Below the pieces are notes generated by a model, which was not told the origin of the DNA, did no database searches, and was given only the letters and a program-made list of their open reading frames with translations. This document shows positions 45,064 to 57,178 of a stretch of 64,000 nt of DNA, one piece after another. Numbering within the stretch: the first letter of the stretch is position 1; every line of letters starts with the position of its first letter. Made by a program: the position numbers and the translations under genes. Source of the stretch: Rhineura floridana (lineage: Eukaryota > Chordata > Lepidosauria > Squamata > Rhineuridae). The stretch lies in the NCBI RefSeq assembly GCF_030035675.1, contig NC_084494.1, positions 19,513,248 to 19,577,247 of the forward strand, written 5' to 3'.

Positions 45064-46369
45064 TTGCTCACATGAAGTCCAAGAGGCTGGGTAACCAGTG
45101 TGCTGTAGTGGGCAAGAAATAACACAGTGACTTTAGCTTTCGGGGTTCTGAAAAAGGTACCTATGGGTTACTGCCTGTGGCCACAGAATGAAATGCAGAT
45201 ATTTCTAGCATGACTGTAACAACAATTTACAGGTGACCGCATGCACAGTATTTACAGTGACAGATCAGAGAAACCACATTTGTGCCCCTCTGGAACCTTC
45301 CCGATAGTCCTCTGATCTCTCTACCTTCCTGAAATAATCAGCTATATCTTATAGATCTCAGAAACTCTGGACAGGTTTTTATAATAACAATAACAATAAT
45401 AATACAAGTATATCTAAAAACTGCAGATGGCATACATCATCTTACACAGAGGCATGCCTTTTTCTCTCAAATTGGAGTTGTATGGCCCGATCCAAAAGAT
45501 GACAAGGCACCTGCACTTTTAACAGTTGTGTAGTGTTGGGAGTCAAGCACTGGTCTGTTAAGACTAGTAGTTGGAAAAATAAAGAAACTTAAAGTTTATT
45601 GCTACTAAGAAACATGCTGAAATAGCCATGGCACGCTGTTGAAATAGGTATATATATCTACCAAAAACTCTAACATGTAGAAGAGGGAATTTCAGCAGGT
45701 GTTGCTCTCATAACATCTATTAAAGGTCTATTAAAGGTGCAGCTGTCTTGTCCATGTTACTGTTACTGTTAAAGGTACAGGAACTCTATCCTGTCTTGCT
45801 TCTGACCACCATAAAAGAGAACACCCTTTCTTAAGATGATGCCTCCTATGACACATGTGTGCATCATCCAAAAACAAAGGAAAAATGCTTCTTGCTGCAG
45901 AGCTATTGCAAATTTATTCAATTGATTCATTGACTAAAGGCTGTAATCCTACAGTTCTTAGAACATGCATAACATTTCTCTCTCTGATTTCTTTAATTAA
46001 GTGACAGCCCTAGCAAAGAATGAAGCACACCACATGCTATACAGGGGAAAGACAGAAAGTAACACTCCTACGATTACTCCCACTCCCACAGAAGTATTCA
46101 AAACTATATTATGGGATAACTAAAACCTGGGAAACACATACAGCCCACTGAGCAGTTCAGGACTTGAGATATGATGCTTGGCTTTGCCTTCTCCCTCTCC
46201 CTTCTCTTAGTCACATCAAAGAGTTCAGCAGAAGGCAACATCAATACCCAAAACAAAAGGCCAAAAATGTATTATTTTTCTTGGATATCTGTGGTTTTAT
46301 TGGGCTTTGAATTATATCACTTGTGCTGTTATAACCTGCCCTGGGACCTTAGGGTAAAAGGCAGGTAAT

Positions 46370-46440
46370 AACTACTACTACTACTAGTAGTAGTAGTAGT
46401 AGCAGTAGTAGTAGCAGTAGTATTAATAATAATAATAATG
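46370..46440. repeat. Trinucleotide microsatellites (ACT/AGT)n and (AAT)n
   Basis: ACTACTACTACTAG turns into its own mirror TAGTAGTAGTAGTAG, followed by an AATAATAAT run. The ACT-to-AGT switch makes a small perfect palindrome. Confidence 0.9.
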
Positions 46441-46613
46441 CATTGATCTTCAACTAGTGGGTCAGGACCATACTGGGTCACAGCCTGAACTAAGGTGGGT
46501 CACAGCAACAACATTGCCATCATACATGGTAATTATTAGAAATTCTCATTTCCCAAAATGCATGTTTTGGCAAAAGGTGGGTGCCAATTTTGAAAGGTTG
46601 AAGATTACTGCTC
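46439..46613. repeat. hAT-like MITE
   Basis: TGATCTTCAACTAGTGGGTC at the left and GAAAGGTTGAAGATTACTG at the right are inverted, resembling hAT termini of the CAGTG-TCTTCAACC kind. No frame is present. Confidence 0.5.
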
Positions 46614-47084
46614 TAGTGATCATGACTCAGGCTGGGGAAGGAGGAGGGTTTTGAGGGTCTTGTACTGAACAAAAAATGTATATGTAGCACTTTGGGTTTG
46701 GGAACCTTGGCCTTGACTGTTGACCTTCCAACATTTCACAAATGAAAACAGGGACATGTTTGTAATACCCGCCCCTTCTCATACTCAGGATAGCTGAACG
46801 CTGCCACCACCACCGCTCCACATGACTAAAGGATACACTCCATCTGCTTTATTAATTTCCTCTGCAATAAATAGCCTGTCCTCCCAACAACTTAAAAACT
46901 AAGATGGTGTTTTTTTCATTGGGTTGAAGTTCGTATTACAGAAATTAGATTACGATTCAAAATGTACTTTGGCACGTGTCATATGTGAAAAGGCAGGCTT
47001 TGCTCAGCATGATGTCTTAGTGTTCATGCATGTGCATTAGACACACGATGGATTCACCATTCCACATTCAGAGATTTTGGATGC

Positions 47085-47165
47085 AGTCACCTATGCACTT
47101 ACTTCAGAGGCAGTCCCGCGGAAATCAATGGGACTTACTTCCAAGTAGACTTGTATAGGATTGCT
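47085..47165. repeat. Palindromic MITE (family B) fragment
   Basis: AATCAATGGGACTTACTTCC and the GTATAGGATTGC end match the family. Confidence 0.55.
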
Positions 47166-47329
47166 TTGCACATTTCTAAAGACCCTGAAGACAACTCCAG
47201 GAACATTTTAATAAGGCATCACAAAAAGGTAAAAAGAACAGTAATTTTAGAGACAGGTTAAAAAAAATGGGACTGTCTCTGGTAAATAAAGATAGTCGTG
47301 TAACTTGGTTCATAATCATGGGAACTGTC

Positions 47330-47492
47330 TAGCCCAGTATTGTCTGCTCTGACTGGCAGAGGCTCTTCAAGCTCTTAGATAGAGGTTCCCCCCCCGTTAC
47401 CTGCTACCATCTATTTTTAACTGGCAGTGCCAGGGTCTGAGCCTGGGACCTTCTACATTCAAAGCTCTAACACTGAGATACAGCCCTTGCTA
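47330..47492 (-). repeat. tRNA-Ala-derived SINE
   Basis: AGCCCAGTATTGTCTGCTCT and CTCTAACACTGAGATACAGC (plus strand) are the reversed body and head. Confidence 0.7.
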
Positions 47493-47591
47493 TGTTGCTC
47501 TTGTTGCAAGAAGAATTATCTCTTGAGCCCACATGCTTATTTATCTAGCTTGGTATGACATATCTTCAGAATGGCACAGAAATCAAAGCTA

Positions 47592-47722
47592 AAGGTGGTA
47601 TTCAGTGCTAGTCCTACTCAGAGGAAACCCACTGAAGTTAATAGACATGGCTAATTTAGTTCATTAATTTCATTGGGTCTACTCTGGGTAGGACTTAGTT
47701 GAATACAACCCTACATTTTTAT
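47592..47722. repeat. Palindromic MITE (family C)
   Basis: GTATTCAGTGCTAGTCCTAC mirrors GTAGGACTTAGTTGAATAC around the usual AATTTCATTGGG centre. Confidence 0.7.
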
Positions 47723-47726
47723 GCTA

Positions 47727-47965
47727 AGATCATAAGAGCCCTGCTGATTCTGACAAATGGTCCATCTAGTTTTCTATCGTATTTCCAATAATGGCCAAAC
47801 TAGATGCCTCCAGGTTGCCCACAAGGAAGACATGAAGTCAACCGTTTTCTACTGCTGTGACTCCCTAGTAACTGAGACATACTGCCACTGAGCCTGGAGG
47901 CTGCATATAGCCATCATGTCTCATAGCCATTGACAGACATCTTCCATGAAGTCATGTGAGCTAGT
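47727..47965 (-). repeat. Dispersed repeat D
   Basis: CATAAGAGCCCTGCTGATTC, TGGTCCATCTAGTTTTC and TAGATGCCTCCAGGTTGCCC are the reverse of the 56860-57160 copy; it is well diverged. Confidence 0.65.
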
Positions 47966-48304
47966 GGCTGTCACCCCATATTGTGGCAATTAATTTCATA
48001 AATGAATAAGATACTTCACATTCTCCGTTAGACATAAGGGTGAATGAGTCAATCTGGAAGTTAATTTTCGACAACCAAATTCAGGACACAAACCCTGTAT
48101 GATGCAAAAATAGTGTCAAGACTTCAGGATGAAATAATGATATATCTGTTTTGAGAATGTCTCTTGACCATCAAGGGTTATTCCTGAAGTTCTGACAGGA
48201 GTAAAATCTAGTCTTACAGCCTGGCACTATACATGCTTACTCAAAAGCAAAGGCTACTGCTTTCAAGAGGACTTAATCTAAAGGAAGTGAGCATAACACC
48301 TACA

Positions 48305-48405
48305 GCCTTATAGCCCAATCCTAAGCATGATGCTCAGAGGTAAGTCCTATTGCATGCAGTAAGGTTTATATCCAAGTAAGCATATATCAGACCACAGCTG
48401 TAGTT
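48305..48405. repeat. Palindromic MITE (family B)
   Basis: CAATCCTAAGCATGATG and the AGTAAGGTTTATATCCAAGT side are diverged family B arms. Confidence 0.5.
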
Positions 48406-49849
48406 TTATATTAATTAAAAATATTAAATGTCATACAGGGCCATAGGTATTGACTATATTATGTTGGAAGACTCAGAAGGTCTAGCTGCTTTTTATTATG
48501 GGGAAAGGGTGTGCTTTAAATGTTGAACTAGTCCAGAGCGAAGTATTTCCACCTTTATTCTCAACCCCTTCTTCAACCCGAGTTAGCAATTTTTTATTTT
48601 TGCCTTCTCACAATTCTGTTTGGGTGAAGAAAAAGAAAGGCTTCCCCTCCCATCAATCTTACATTATCATACAGGCCATAAAACTGAAGAGACAATGAAA
48701 TTATGAGACAGACACTCAAGGTACTAAGAAACAGGGCTTTTAAGGATCAGGATTCCAAGTGAAATGTTTCTTTTTGATAAATAGCGCATTCACCAGAGCT
48801 GCAATCTCCATCATGGTCAACTAAGCCATCACTTTGCACCAATTTGTATCCATGTGTCACTGGCATTAAAGAAAACATTGTGCACTTCAATTGTTTTTAT
48901 TGGTATCTAATCCAGAATCATAACAACTCTGTTAACAAATATTTATAATTTACAAATGTCCTTGCTCTGTTTTTTTCCCCAGCCAGTTTTTTTACATTAG
49001 AACTATTATAGGCATGGGAGCTGAAGCAAGGAGAGTCCAAGGATGCTTTTTGAATATGTATTTTTATGTGCTTGTTATTTGAAGAACATTACAAATATAT
49101 TTTCATATTTGCAGGTCTTACTGCTGGTTGTATTTGTTAAAGCTATGTAAGCCAGGGGCTACCACCATCACTACATCCAGCAAGTTCCATAAGCTGTTCA
49201 TTATGGACTATGTTAAGCAAGCATTCCTTATCATGTACAGGAAGAGCATTTGTTTTAAACTGCTACTTGCTGTAACTAAAATAGTAATAACTGAGCCAGT
49301 ACTATGAAGAGTTTACCATAATTTTATTCTATATTTTTGAAATGGCTTTTATTTTATAAATCCTTGGTTCTTTTGATCTCTGGCATTTCTCACTTTTACA
49401 GGGTTTCAATTCTTGTGGCACCTCTTTCTTTTTAAAAGCCTCAGGGCTTGCACAAATTCAGCATGTGAACCCACACACACACACAAAAAACCCGCATAGA
49501 GCTTCAAGTAATATGGTGGAACTTATTGTATTTCCACCCATCTTTGACCCTATCAAAGGCACTAGAGTCCCGTCAGAAAAATATAAAAGGTGGCAATTTC
49601 AGCAGTTGAAGTTTCCCACAGCCACACAAAATTGAAATTTGAATCGATATAGAAACCAGTTGAATTTCTGTTTGTCTTTGCACCTGCGAAAGGTGAAGCG
49701 GGCGGAAGGGTGTACAAAAGTGGCAAATTCCTAGCTGCTTCTCCCACCATTGGCTACTTCGCTTCTGACTAGAGCAATTCAAACCTATTCTTTTAAAAAA
49801 TTCACCCCCTGCCCCGTAGCAAACTTTGCTGAGGGAATAAAACCCCTAA

Positions 49850-50380
49850 AGCATAGGTTCCGCTTCGCGCCCATTTTCCCTCCCCTCGAAGCCCCTCACA
49901 GGCCTTCAAGATGGGGAAAGAAAGTGGGTGGAGCTCCCCGGGGGAGAGGTGTGGCCTCTCCACTGCCCCGCCCCTCTCCCTCTCGCTCCAGGCCAGCGGA
50001 CGACGCACCAGCAGCCTCCTCCTCTTTTCCCCCTCCCTCCACCTATCCACCTCCCCCCTCCCGCAGTGGCGCGGCGACGTCCGCTCTCCCGGCGCCGGCA
50101 CGTACGGCGGCAGTGGCCGTGCGCACTCTAAGCGCAGCCCCCTCCCTCATCTCTACGCACTCTGCGTCCCGTCCTGGTCCCTCCCGGCTCCCGTAGCGCG
50201 GCGGCAGCCGCAACGTCGCCCTCTGTTCCCTCCCCCCCTTACCGTCTCCGAGCGGCCGAGTCCGGGGCTGTTGGGGGGATGGGAGGAAGGAGTGAGCATG
50301 CGCAGGAGTTACCACAACTCGGCCGCCAGCACTTCCGGCCGCCTCCTGCCTTAAAGGGGCCGCGGGCAATTAGTGTGTAG
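49850..50380 (-). promoter_or_regulatory. CpG island promoter of GMEB1
   Basis: The region is CpG-dense. An ETS-type site (ACTTCCGG at 50331-50338, minus-strand CCGGAAGT) and an NRF1-like GCATGCGCA at 50296-50304 lie near its right end, as in many TATA-less housekeeping promoters. GMEB1 is the only identified gene that begins here; firing to the right as well is possible. Confidence 0.75.
50243..50340 (-). other. GMEB1: Candidate GMEB1 5' UTR exon
   Basis: A donor (GAGACG then GTAAGG, GT at 50241-50242) lies just downstream of the ETS and NRF1-like motifs. The exon would be about 100 bases and non-coding. The start is only inferred from the motifs. Confidence 0.45.
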
Positions 50381-50629
50381 CTCCCCTCTCACGGAATGTG
50401 TATATAGTGGGCTTGGATTAAGTTTGTGAGGAAGAAGGGTTGGGTTTGCAGTTTCTGGGGAAATTGGTGGACAAAAGACATTTGGCTGTCTGAGGGCGGG
50501 GGTGGATCGCCCCACTTAGGTAGCTGCTGCTGTAATAGGGCCGCCACCATTATATGAATGCTTTTGCAATTATTGATTAATAATTCTTTTCGTTCAAAAC
50601 AGCAAATAAAAAGTGAAAAAGAGATGATT

Positions 50630-51730
50630 ATTATTTATTAAATTTATTAGTCGCCCATCTGGCTGGTTTACCAGCCACTCTGGGCGACGTACAACATAAA
50701 AACATATAATTCACATTAAAACCTTAAAATTCCAACAATAAGACTAAAACCTAACCAGCCCCAAAAGCCTGCCTTAAGCCATGTTTTCAAGGTCCGGTGG
50801 AAGCTCATCATGGTGGGGGCATGGTGGATGTCATTTGGGAGGGAGTTCCACAGAGTGGGTGCCACGATTGAAAAAGCCCTCTCCCAAATTTTTGTAGGGT
50901 GATGTATCATTGGTATGTGACTCCAGAGAAGTTGTCAAAAATGTATGGTAATGTTTCTAATGTATGTTGGAAATGTAAACGACAGGAAGGATCTTTCTAT
51001 CATGTGTGGTGGTTGTGTAAACAGGCAGGATTGTTTTGGGCACAGATAGGTAGGATGATGCAGGGAATTTTAAAGATAAATATTCAGTCAAAGCCAGAAT
51101 TTTTTTTATTGGGTTTTATGGATAAACAAAAGGAGAGGAGATATGGAAGAATAATATTGTATATGATCACGGCAGCAAGATTGCTGTATGCGTAGAAGTG
51201 GAAAATGGAATCGATACCAACAGTGGAGGAATGGCTATTGAAATTGGTGGACTTGGTTGAGATGGACAAATTGACATGTCTTATTAGAGAAAAAACGACA
51301 GATACATTTCTTAGGGAATGGAAGCCTCTTTTGGACTTTTTGTTGAAAGAAAAAAATGAAATGATGATAATGGGATTTGACGATTAATTAAGATAGACTT
51401 TGGAAAAAAGTGAATTTCGTATGTTTTAGGAGACAGGTTTGATATATATTATATACTTATAGCTGATCTGTAACAAATCGGAAATCAAGTTTTTCTTTTT
51501 CTTTTTCTTTTTTTGTTGTATTGTTTTTTTTTGTATTTGTTTTATAAAAATTTGAATAATAAAAAAATTATTATAAAAAGAAAAAGAAAAAGCCCTCTTC
51601 CTAGTTCTCACCAGTCTAGCTGTTTTAACTGGTGGGACGGAGAGAAGGTCTTTTGAGGCTGATCTTGTTGGGCGGCAACGTTTATGATGCTGGAGGCGCT
51701 CTTCCAGATATGAATAACATCCATAATGCA
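50630..51730 (-). mobile_element. L2-type LINE 3' end, split by an L1
   Basis: The minus strand of 50640-50882 encodes L2 RT C-terminal remnants (AFSIVAPTLWNSLPNDIHHA, FHRTLKTWLKAGFW) and the 3' tail TAATAAATTTATTAGTCGCCC in reverse. The upstream part of the same copy resumes at 51599. Between the halves sits an L1. Confidence 0.8.
50883..51585 (+). mobile_element. L1 LINE, 5'-truncated 3' end inserted in L2
   Basis: It encodes the C-terminus of L1 ORF2 (VTPEKLSKMYGNVSNVCWKC, GSFYHVWWLCKQAGLFW, KPEFFLLGFMDKQKERRYGR), with one in-frame stop and no further break visible. A 3' UTR and an A-rich tail follow. The exact 13-base repeat GAAAAAGCCCTCT at 50870-50882 and 51586-51598 is its target duplication. 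Confidence 0.9.
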
Positions 51731-51919
51731 TAATAAACTGAAAGTTTATTATTTTTCTTTAGAAAGCATTTTTATATCTGTCAGCTTACAGTGTGTCCAG
51801 TCACAATATTTTCTTGAAGAAAAAGAAAAGATCTCTGTGTTACCTTATAATATGGGGGAAAGTAACACAAGATTCATAAAACCTTATTGTGTACCTGTTG
51901 TATTACCCCCTTAAGGCTG

Positions 51920-52130
51920 CAGTCTGATGCAGGGATTATTTGGGAGTAAGAGCCCCTGAGACTCAGTGGGACTTACTCTCTGGTAAACATGTATAGGGAG
52001 TTGCTGCAATCCTAGGCACACCTAGGAAGTGTAACAGGCACAGTCTTGTGCAAGTATATTCCGAAGCAAGTCCCACAAAGTTTAGTGGGGCTTACTTGTG
52101 AGTAAGTGGGGTTAGGATTGCAGCCACTTT
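51920..52130. repeat. Two palindromic MITEs (family B) in a row
   Basis: GGGACTTACTCTCTGGTAAA and GGGGCTTACTTGTGAGTAAG, with GCTGCAATCCTAGG and GGATTGCAGCC ends, show two units. Confidence 0.6.
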
Positions 52131-52724
52131 TCTGCAAATATAGGGTGATAGCCAACATTAGCCATACTCAGGGTAGGCCCATTGACATTGATAGACATGC
52201 TCCGTGCTGCACAAAACAAATGAAAAAGAAGTACCTAGATGTTAAATCCTTCTGAAGGCCAGAGATTGTATTTAGTAACACTAAACTAGATTCCAGACTG
52301 ACTGGTTGATGGGTAATCTTGAAATACTCTCACCCAAAAGTCTTGCACTAGCCTACAGTCCCACCACATGTGCTGGTAGGTACCAACTGTATTGCAGTCC
52401 CTCAAGCACATGGGGAAACTGCCAGGCCGACATGCAGCCTCTTTACCCCTCCTTGTGTGCGAGCAAACTCATAATCCTTATTTTTTTATAATATTTATTA
52501 TAATATAATATATAATATTTATTTTCTTTGTAAAGGTATATACTGCTTTCATAAAATAGGGTGTGTGCTACAATAGAGAAACATTCTAAAAGCCATCAAA
52601 GGTGTAGAACAGTCATTCAAATGACTGACTACTCAAGAAAACTTTAAGCAACTGCATATGCATGTCGGAAACTAAGGTGAATAACCATTTTATCCAAACA
52701 GAAAAACTGTGATTGCCAGTTCTA

Positions 52725-52850
52725 GAACAACCCAGGATCTTAAAGCTCCCATCATCCCTGACTGTTGGCCATGCTGACTAGGGCTCCTGGGTGTTGGGAG
52801 TCCAACAACATCTGGAGGGCCACAGGGTTCCGATCCCTTGTCTACTCATG
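52725..52850. repeat. Palindromic MITE (family A)
   Basis: CTCCCATCATCCCTGACTGT and the CCAACAACATCTGGAGGGCC arm identify it. Confidence 0.65.
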
Positions 52851-52889
52851 TATGAGCCTGTCCATCAGTTAAGATCAGCGTTAGCTGAT

Positions 52890-53410
52890 GGTCACACCCT
52901 TATGTTAGATCAGATTGGCAGGTACCAATGACGGTCTTTTCAGTAGTGGGAACAAAACTCTGGAATTTCCTCCCCTTGGAGATCTATCAGGCCACTTATA
53001 ATGGCACTTTTTAGACCAGGGGAGCAGCTAGCCATGTGGTGCTCCCATTTGTTGTTAGACTCCCAGTTTCCATCAGGCCCAGCCAGCACAGCCAATAGTC
53101 AATAGTAGGAGTTGTCGTCCCAACGATAGCTGGAGGGCCACAGGTTTCCCATACCTGGTTTAGACATCTACCGAACGCTTTTCTGTTTCAGCAAGGCTTT
53201 GGTTTTTCAGCTTTTACTATTTGCCATGCTGGGCTTTTTAATCAGCTGTTTTGCATTTTGTTTTATTTGCTGCTGCTGTCTCAGTGTGTTTGTTTTATGA
53301 TGGTTGCTATTGTTTATGTTTAAATGCCATACAGCTTTTAATCTTGAAAGCCACTTACTGTGCTTTGCTATGGCTTTGGACAGAGAAGCAGGGCAAAAAT
53401 AATAAATTAC
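52890..53410 (+). mobile_element. L2-type LINE 3' end, interrupted by a family A MITE
   Basis: CAGTAGTGGGAACAAAACTC and TGGAATTTCCTCCCCTTGGA belong to the RT C-terminal region; after the MITE the tail continues with CATCTACCGAACGC and ends in AGGGCAAAAATAATAAAT. Confidence 0.65.
53017..53157. mobile_element. Family A MITE inserted in L2, with 8-base target duplication
   Basis: The ends CAGGGGAGCAGC and CCCATACCTG are inverted, and the flanks TTTTAGAC (53009-53016) and GTTTAGAC (53158-53165) differ at one base. An 8-base duplication with CAGG-type ends assigns family A to hAT. Confidence 0.7.
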
Positions 53411-54914
53411 ATGATTCACATAGGAGAGAATGTCACTTTTAAAATGATGCTTGCGATGGCACATGCCTATGTCATTTGAGAACAAAGCAAGTTTCTAGCT
53501 TCAGAATGATCCTGTATAGTCCTATTTTTTATCCCTAAGCAAATGTACTGGACTAATCAACCAGAACTCATACAATTTAACAGTTAAGGTGTTTGGTGGA
53601 ACTCACTCCTTCAGCTGGATCTATGCTGCTCTGTTCTAGTTGGAACACTCTACTTGTTTTGTATAATTGTAACTGTGTATTTGTTTTTTTATAACTCTGT
53701 GTTGTTGTAACCTGCCCTGGGACTTTATGATGAAGGGTGGGTAAGAAAGAAAGACAGACAGAGAGACAGACACAAACAAGCATTGTTTAACATCTGTTGG
53801 TTATGCTAGATTCTGCTTTGTCAACACCGGTGGAGGCTGGTCTATTAGCGCAAACAGGCCCCTGACCAAGCAACCTCAGTCTGTCCGTAGCAGACCAGTC
53901 CAGAGGTTGGCATTGGCTGTCAGCTTCTTCCATAGTCTCAGGGAACAGACACACTTGCAGTTGTGCTGGCCTCGGTGCGTCTCAGCTCTGTTTTCTGAAG
54001 ACAAAGACACACGACATTAGTCAAACTCTGCCCCTTTTTTACTCCAAAACCTGGGGAAATGCAGCCCCAGTGCATTTCTCTGTGGTACCAGCTTGAAGCT
54101 GAAATCAAAACTGGTAGATCAACTCCTTGTCACTCCATGGTGTGTCCAATAAAAACCTTTTGCTGTAGGTTGGGCAGAGATAGTGATTGGCTCAACACTT
54201 TGCTGTGAGTGGTCCTAAAAGGTCTGAGATCAGCAGCGGGGAACAGAGATGTGCCCAGCCATGGGCAAATGTGTTTTAAACTGAAGCCAGAGAAAGCACT
54301 CTGGCTGCTTTTGAAGCAGCTAGTGTGTCTGCACGTGCTGCAGCCTCACTGTGTTACCTTGTAGAATCCAGTAAGGAGGTGGATGGGAACAAAATTAGAA
54401 TCAGTTGAGTCTCCCTGTTGTCGGCTGTGGCTTCACCTACTGTTGGTCTCCCTGTCTTCTGCCCTACCAGTCCCACTGGGCACCAGCCACCACTGGTTTA
54501 TGCTGAGACCCATTTGATCCTTTCTGTCCTACACTGTGAAGGATCACACTGCATAGCCCCAGCACATAGCCACGCCCCCTGGTTGCATGTTTGGTGGTCC
54601 TAAGAAAGACGCCTTCGCACATACAAATGTATGCAAGCAGAGCTCCTCCGTGTGAGAAGAGATCCCCAGGCCAATCAGGAATCCAGCTCACATAAAGGAG
54701 CTCTGCCCATTTACATCTGTAGGGCCTCTTCACATGGCCATCCAGCGCAGTCACCTTGTGACACTCTCACACATTCTTTCAAAGCATGAGGAAGTTCAAA
54801 GGAGACACGCACACACGGCTATACATGGTTTTCATCCAGGCCAAGGAAGTTGGTGCTGAGCTCAGTGTAGTGTACCACTTTTGGACATCTCCATATTTAT
54901 CTGTGAAAAGTAAA

Positions 54915-55115
54915 TCCTGCCTTTCCTCCTACAAGTTCAAGGCAACACACATGATTCCTTACCCCCCCCTTTTTTTTTATCCTCACAACAACCATGTGAG
55001 GTTGGTTAAGCCGAGAGTCTACTGATTGGCCCAAAGCCCTAGTCACTGGCTCAAAGTCACCCAGTGAGCTACATAGCTAAGTGGAGATTTGAACCTGGGT
55101 GTTCCAAGTCCTAGT
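54915..55115 (-). repeat. L2-tailed SINE, minus orientation
   Basis: TCCTCACAACAACCATGTGA, CAAAGTCACCCAGTGAGCTA and GATTTGAACCTGGGT are the reversed core and box B. Confidence 0.65.
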
Positions 55116-55629
55116 CCAACATGAAGCAGAATGGAAATTTAAAAAAGAATCAAAAGAAAAAATAAAAGAACTTTGCATAGCTTACTTGTAGATGCTCCTT
55201 AGCCCCTGTTTTCTCAGGTATTTCCTGAGAATATCCTCAGGTATTTCCCTAAGATTTCTCTGCCAGTAGAGACAATGCTAACAGTCGCTATCACTTCTCT
55301 CAATATTATATGTGAAAAAGAGTTTCAACTAAAAACTGACATTGTGCACAATTAGAAAAGTCTAGTGCCACTGTCAATCCAGTTTCTAGCACTCTCTCAT
55401 CTCCAGTTTAGGCTGCCGGTTGATCTGTAAATTATGAATACAGATATTTCAGAGTTCAACACAAACATTCTGTCTGCCCTAAATTACGCCACTGTGGTTG
55501 CTGCTGCTGAATAGCAAAAATTGATAAAGATTTTATGCATGATAAATGCAATATATCTGTTAAGATAATGCAAAAGCAAATGTGAATATAGGAAAGTTGT
55601 AAGATATATCAGTAGCAGTTATTATGCTG

Positions 55630-55728
55630 CATGTGGTCATCATCTCTGACTATTGGCCATGCTGGCTGGGGCTGATGGGAGCTGGTGCCCAACAGCATCT
55701 GGAGAGCCACAGGTTCCTCAGCCCTGTG
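55630..55728. repeat. Palindromic MITE (family A)
   Basis: GGCCATGCTGGCTGGGGCTG and CAACAGCATCTGGAGAGCC are a recognisable half of the palindrome. Confidence 0.6.
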
Positions 55729-56064
55729 CTAGGGAGATGTTTGGAATCCAAGAACTAAAATACATTCCGCACCACCACCACACAATGGAAGTGAAATTAA
55801 ATGCAGCTCAGTACAAACCGTTTAGCTTTTCACCTGCAGCTCATTATTTCTTTCCAAGGTAGTCCTTGAGTTGTTGCTACTCTGCATGGAACAAGCATGT
55901 GTGTGCAGGTGTGTCTGTCTATGCTTATTATTTTACTCTAAGGAAGTGGTTCCCAAAGTGTGGTCCGCGATGGATTTACAGTTGAAGATAGCACATCCAT
56001 GGCACTGAATGTTCATATTGATTTTTAATTGTATTTTAGTGCTTCTTTTATTTCTTGTATTTTA

Positions 56065-56465
56065 TTGCTCAGCTGGTATAGCACAGTGGGGAGGAGAGCC
56101 TGGCTGGGAGTCCAGAGTCTGTGAGTTCAAATCCCCACTCATGTTTCCTGGGTGTCAAGGGCCAGCTAAAGATCACCCCCACAGAGAGTGGCTCAGGGGT
56201 TACGTGCCCTGCCACCTGTGCAGCCATGGGCAAGCTGCATAGTCCCAAGGAGCCCAGTTGCCCCCCAGCTGGCAGTTGTGGACAAGGAAGGGGCTGGCTT
56301 GTGCAGCTGTGGCAAGCTGAGCAGGCCCTAGCCAGCTGGGGAGGACTAGCCTCAGAGGGAGGCAATGGTTAACCCCCTCTGAATACCGCTTACCATGAAA
56401 ACCCTATTCATACGGTAGCCGTAAGTCAGGATTGACTTGAAGGCAGTCCATTTCCTTTCCATTTT
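56065..56465 (+). repeat. Sauria-type SINE, long variant
   Basis: A tRNA-like head (GTATAGCACAGTGGGGAGG ... GAGTTCAAATCCCCACTC) is followed by an unusually long body and a BovB-type tail (GTAGCCGTAAGTCAGGATTG ... GAAGGCAGTCC). Confidence 0.75.
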
Positions 56466-56859
56466 ATTGGATTACAATTTAAATTCTGTGAAATGCGCTA
56501 ACACACACTTTGAAGAATAAAAGAAGCAAGAAAAACACAACTGAAACTCATACAGAATCTACCACAGCACACTACAATTGCTACAACAGGCAGAAAAAAA
56601 TATATACTTAGTGTTCTGCTAAGACCCTCAGCAATTTTCAAGTGGTCCCTAGAGGGAAATGTTTGGGAACAACTGATCTAAGGGATTTTTAACAAGACAA
56701 ACGTTGTGACCACATGATGGCGGCAAAGGCCATCTGACATGCTGGGTGTCAGAACCAACCTCTGTTTACAGAAAAAGAGTGAATGATAAGTTTTAAAAGT
56801 TGTTGAAGTATGAGGCATTAAATGACAGGAATTTCTGGAAGCAGGTCCCTATTTTACAG

Positions 56860-57160
56860 TGATAGATGCCAGAGCCTGAATCATTTATTTTCCCTCCTTG
56901 TTTGCATCCCTCTCTTGCTGTGGTTCCACAGAGAGGCAGAGATATGTTAAAAGCAGACACAGATGCCACCCTAGTCAGAGGCAGCATGCTTCTGAAAACC
57001 AGTTGCCGGAAGCCTCAGGAGGGGAGAGTGTTCTTGCACTCGGGTCCTGCTTGCGGGCTTCCCCCAGGCACCTGGTTGGCCACTGTGAGAACAGGATGCT
57101 GGACTAGATGGGCCACTGGCCTGATCCAGCAGGCTCTTCTTATGTTCTTATGCCTGTAGT
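56860..57160 (+). repeat. Dispersed repeat D, fullest copy
   Basis: CAGAGGCAGCATGCTTCTGA, GGCACCTGGTTGGCCACTGT, GGACTAGATGGGCCACTGGC and GCAGGCTCTTCTTATGTTCT are typical of a repeat very common in squamates. I do not know its class. Confidence 0.7.
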
Positions 57161-57178
57161 CTTTGGGATACAATTGAG

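Larger units (their letters stand above)
45064..50240 (-). other. GMEB1 5' UTR intron
   Basis: It contains a trinucleotide microsatellite, a hAT-like MITE, family B and C palindromes, a tRNA-Ala SINE and a repeat D copy. I see no coding sequence in it. Confidence 0.65.

Noticed and set aside
49750-50369. Open frames of up to 148 codons in the GMEB1 CpG island
   Set aside because: GC-driven, low complexity, overlapping on both strands, no recognisable domain.
53820-54000. Possible exon (CAG acceptor on the minus strand near 53997)
   Set aside because: The translated frames contain early stops and show no similarity to GMEB1 or TAF12 as I remember them.
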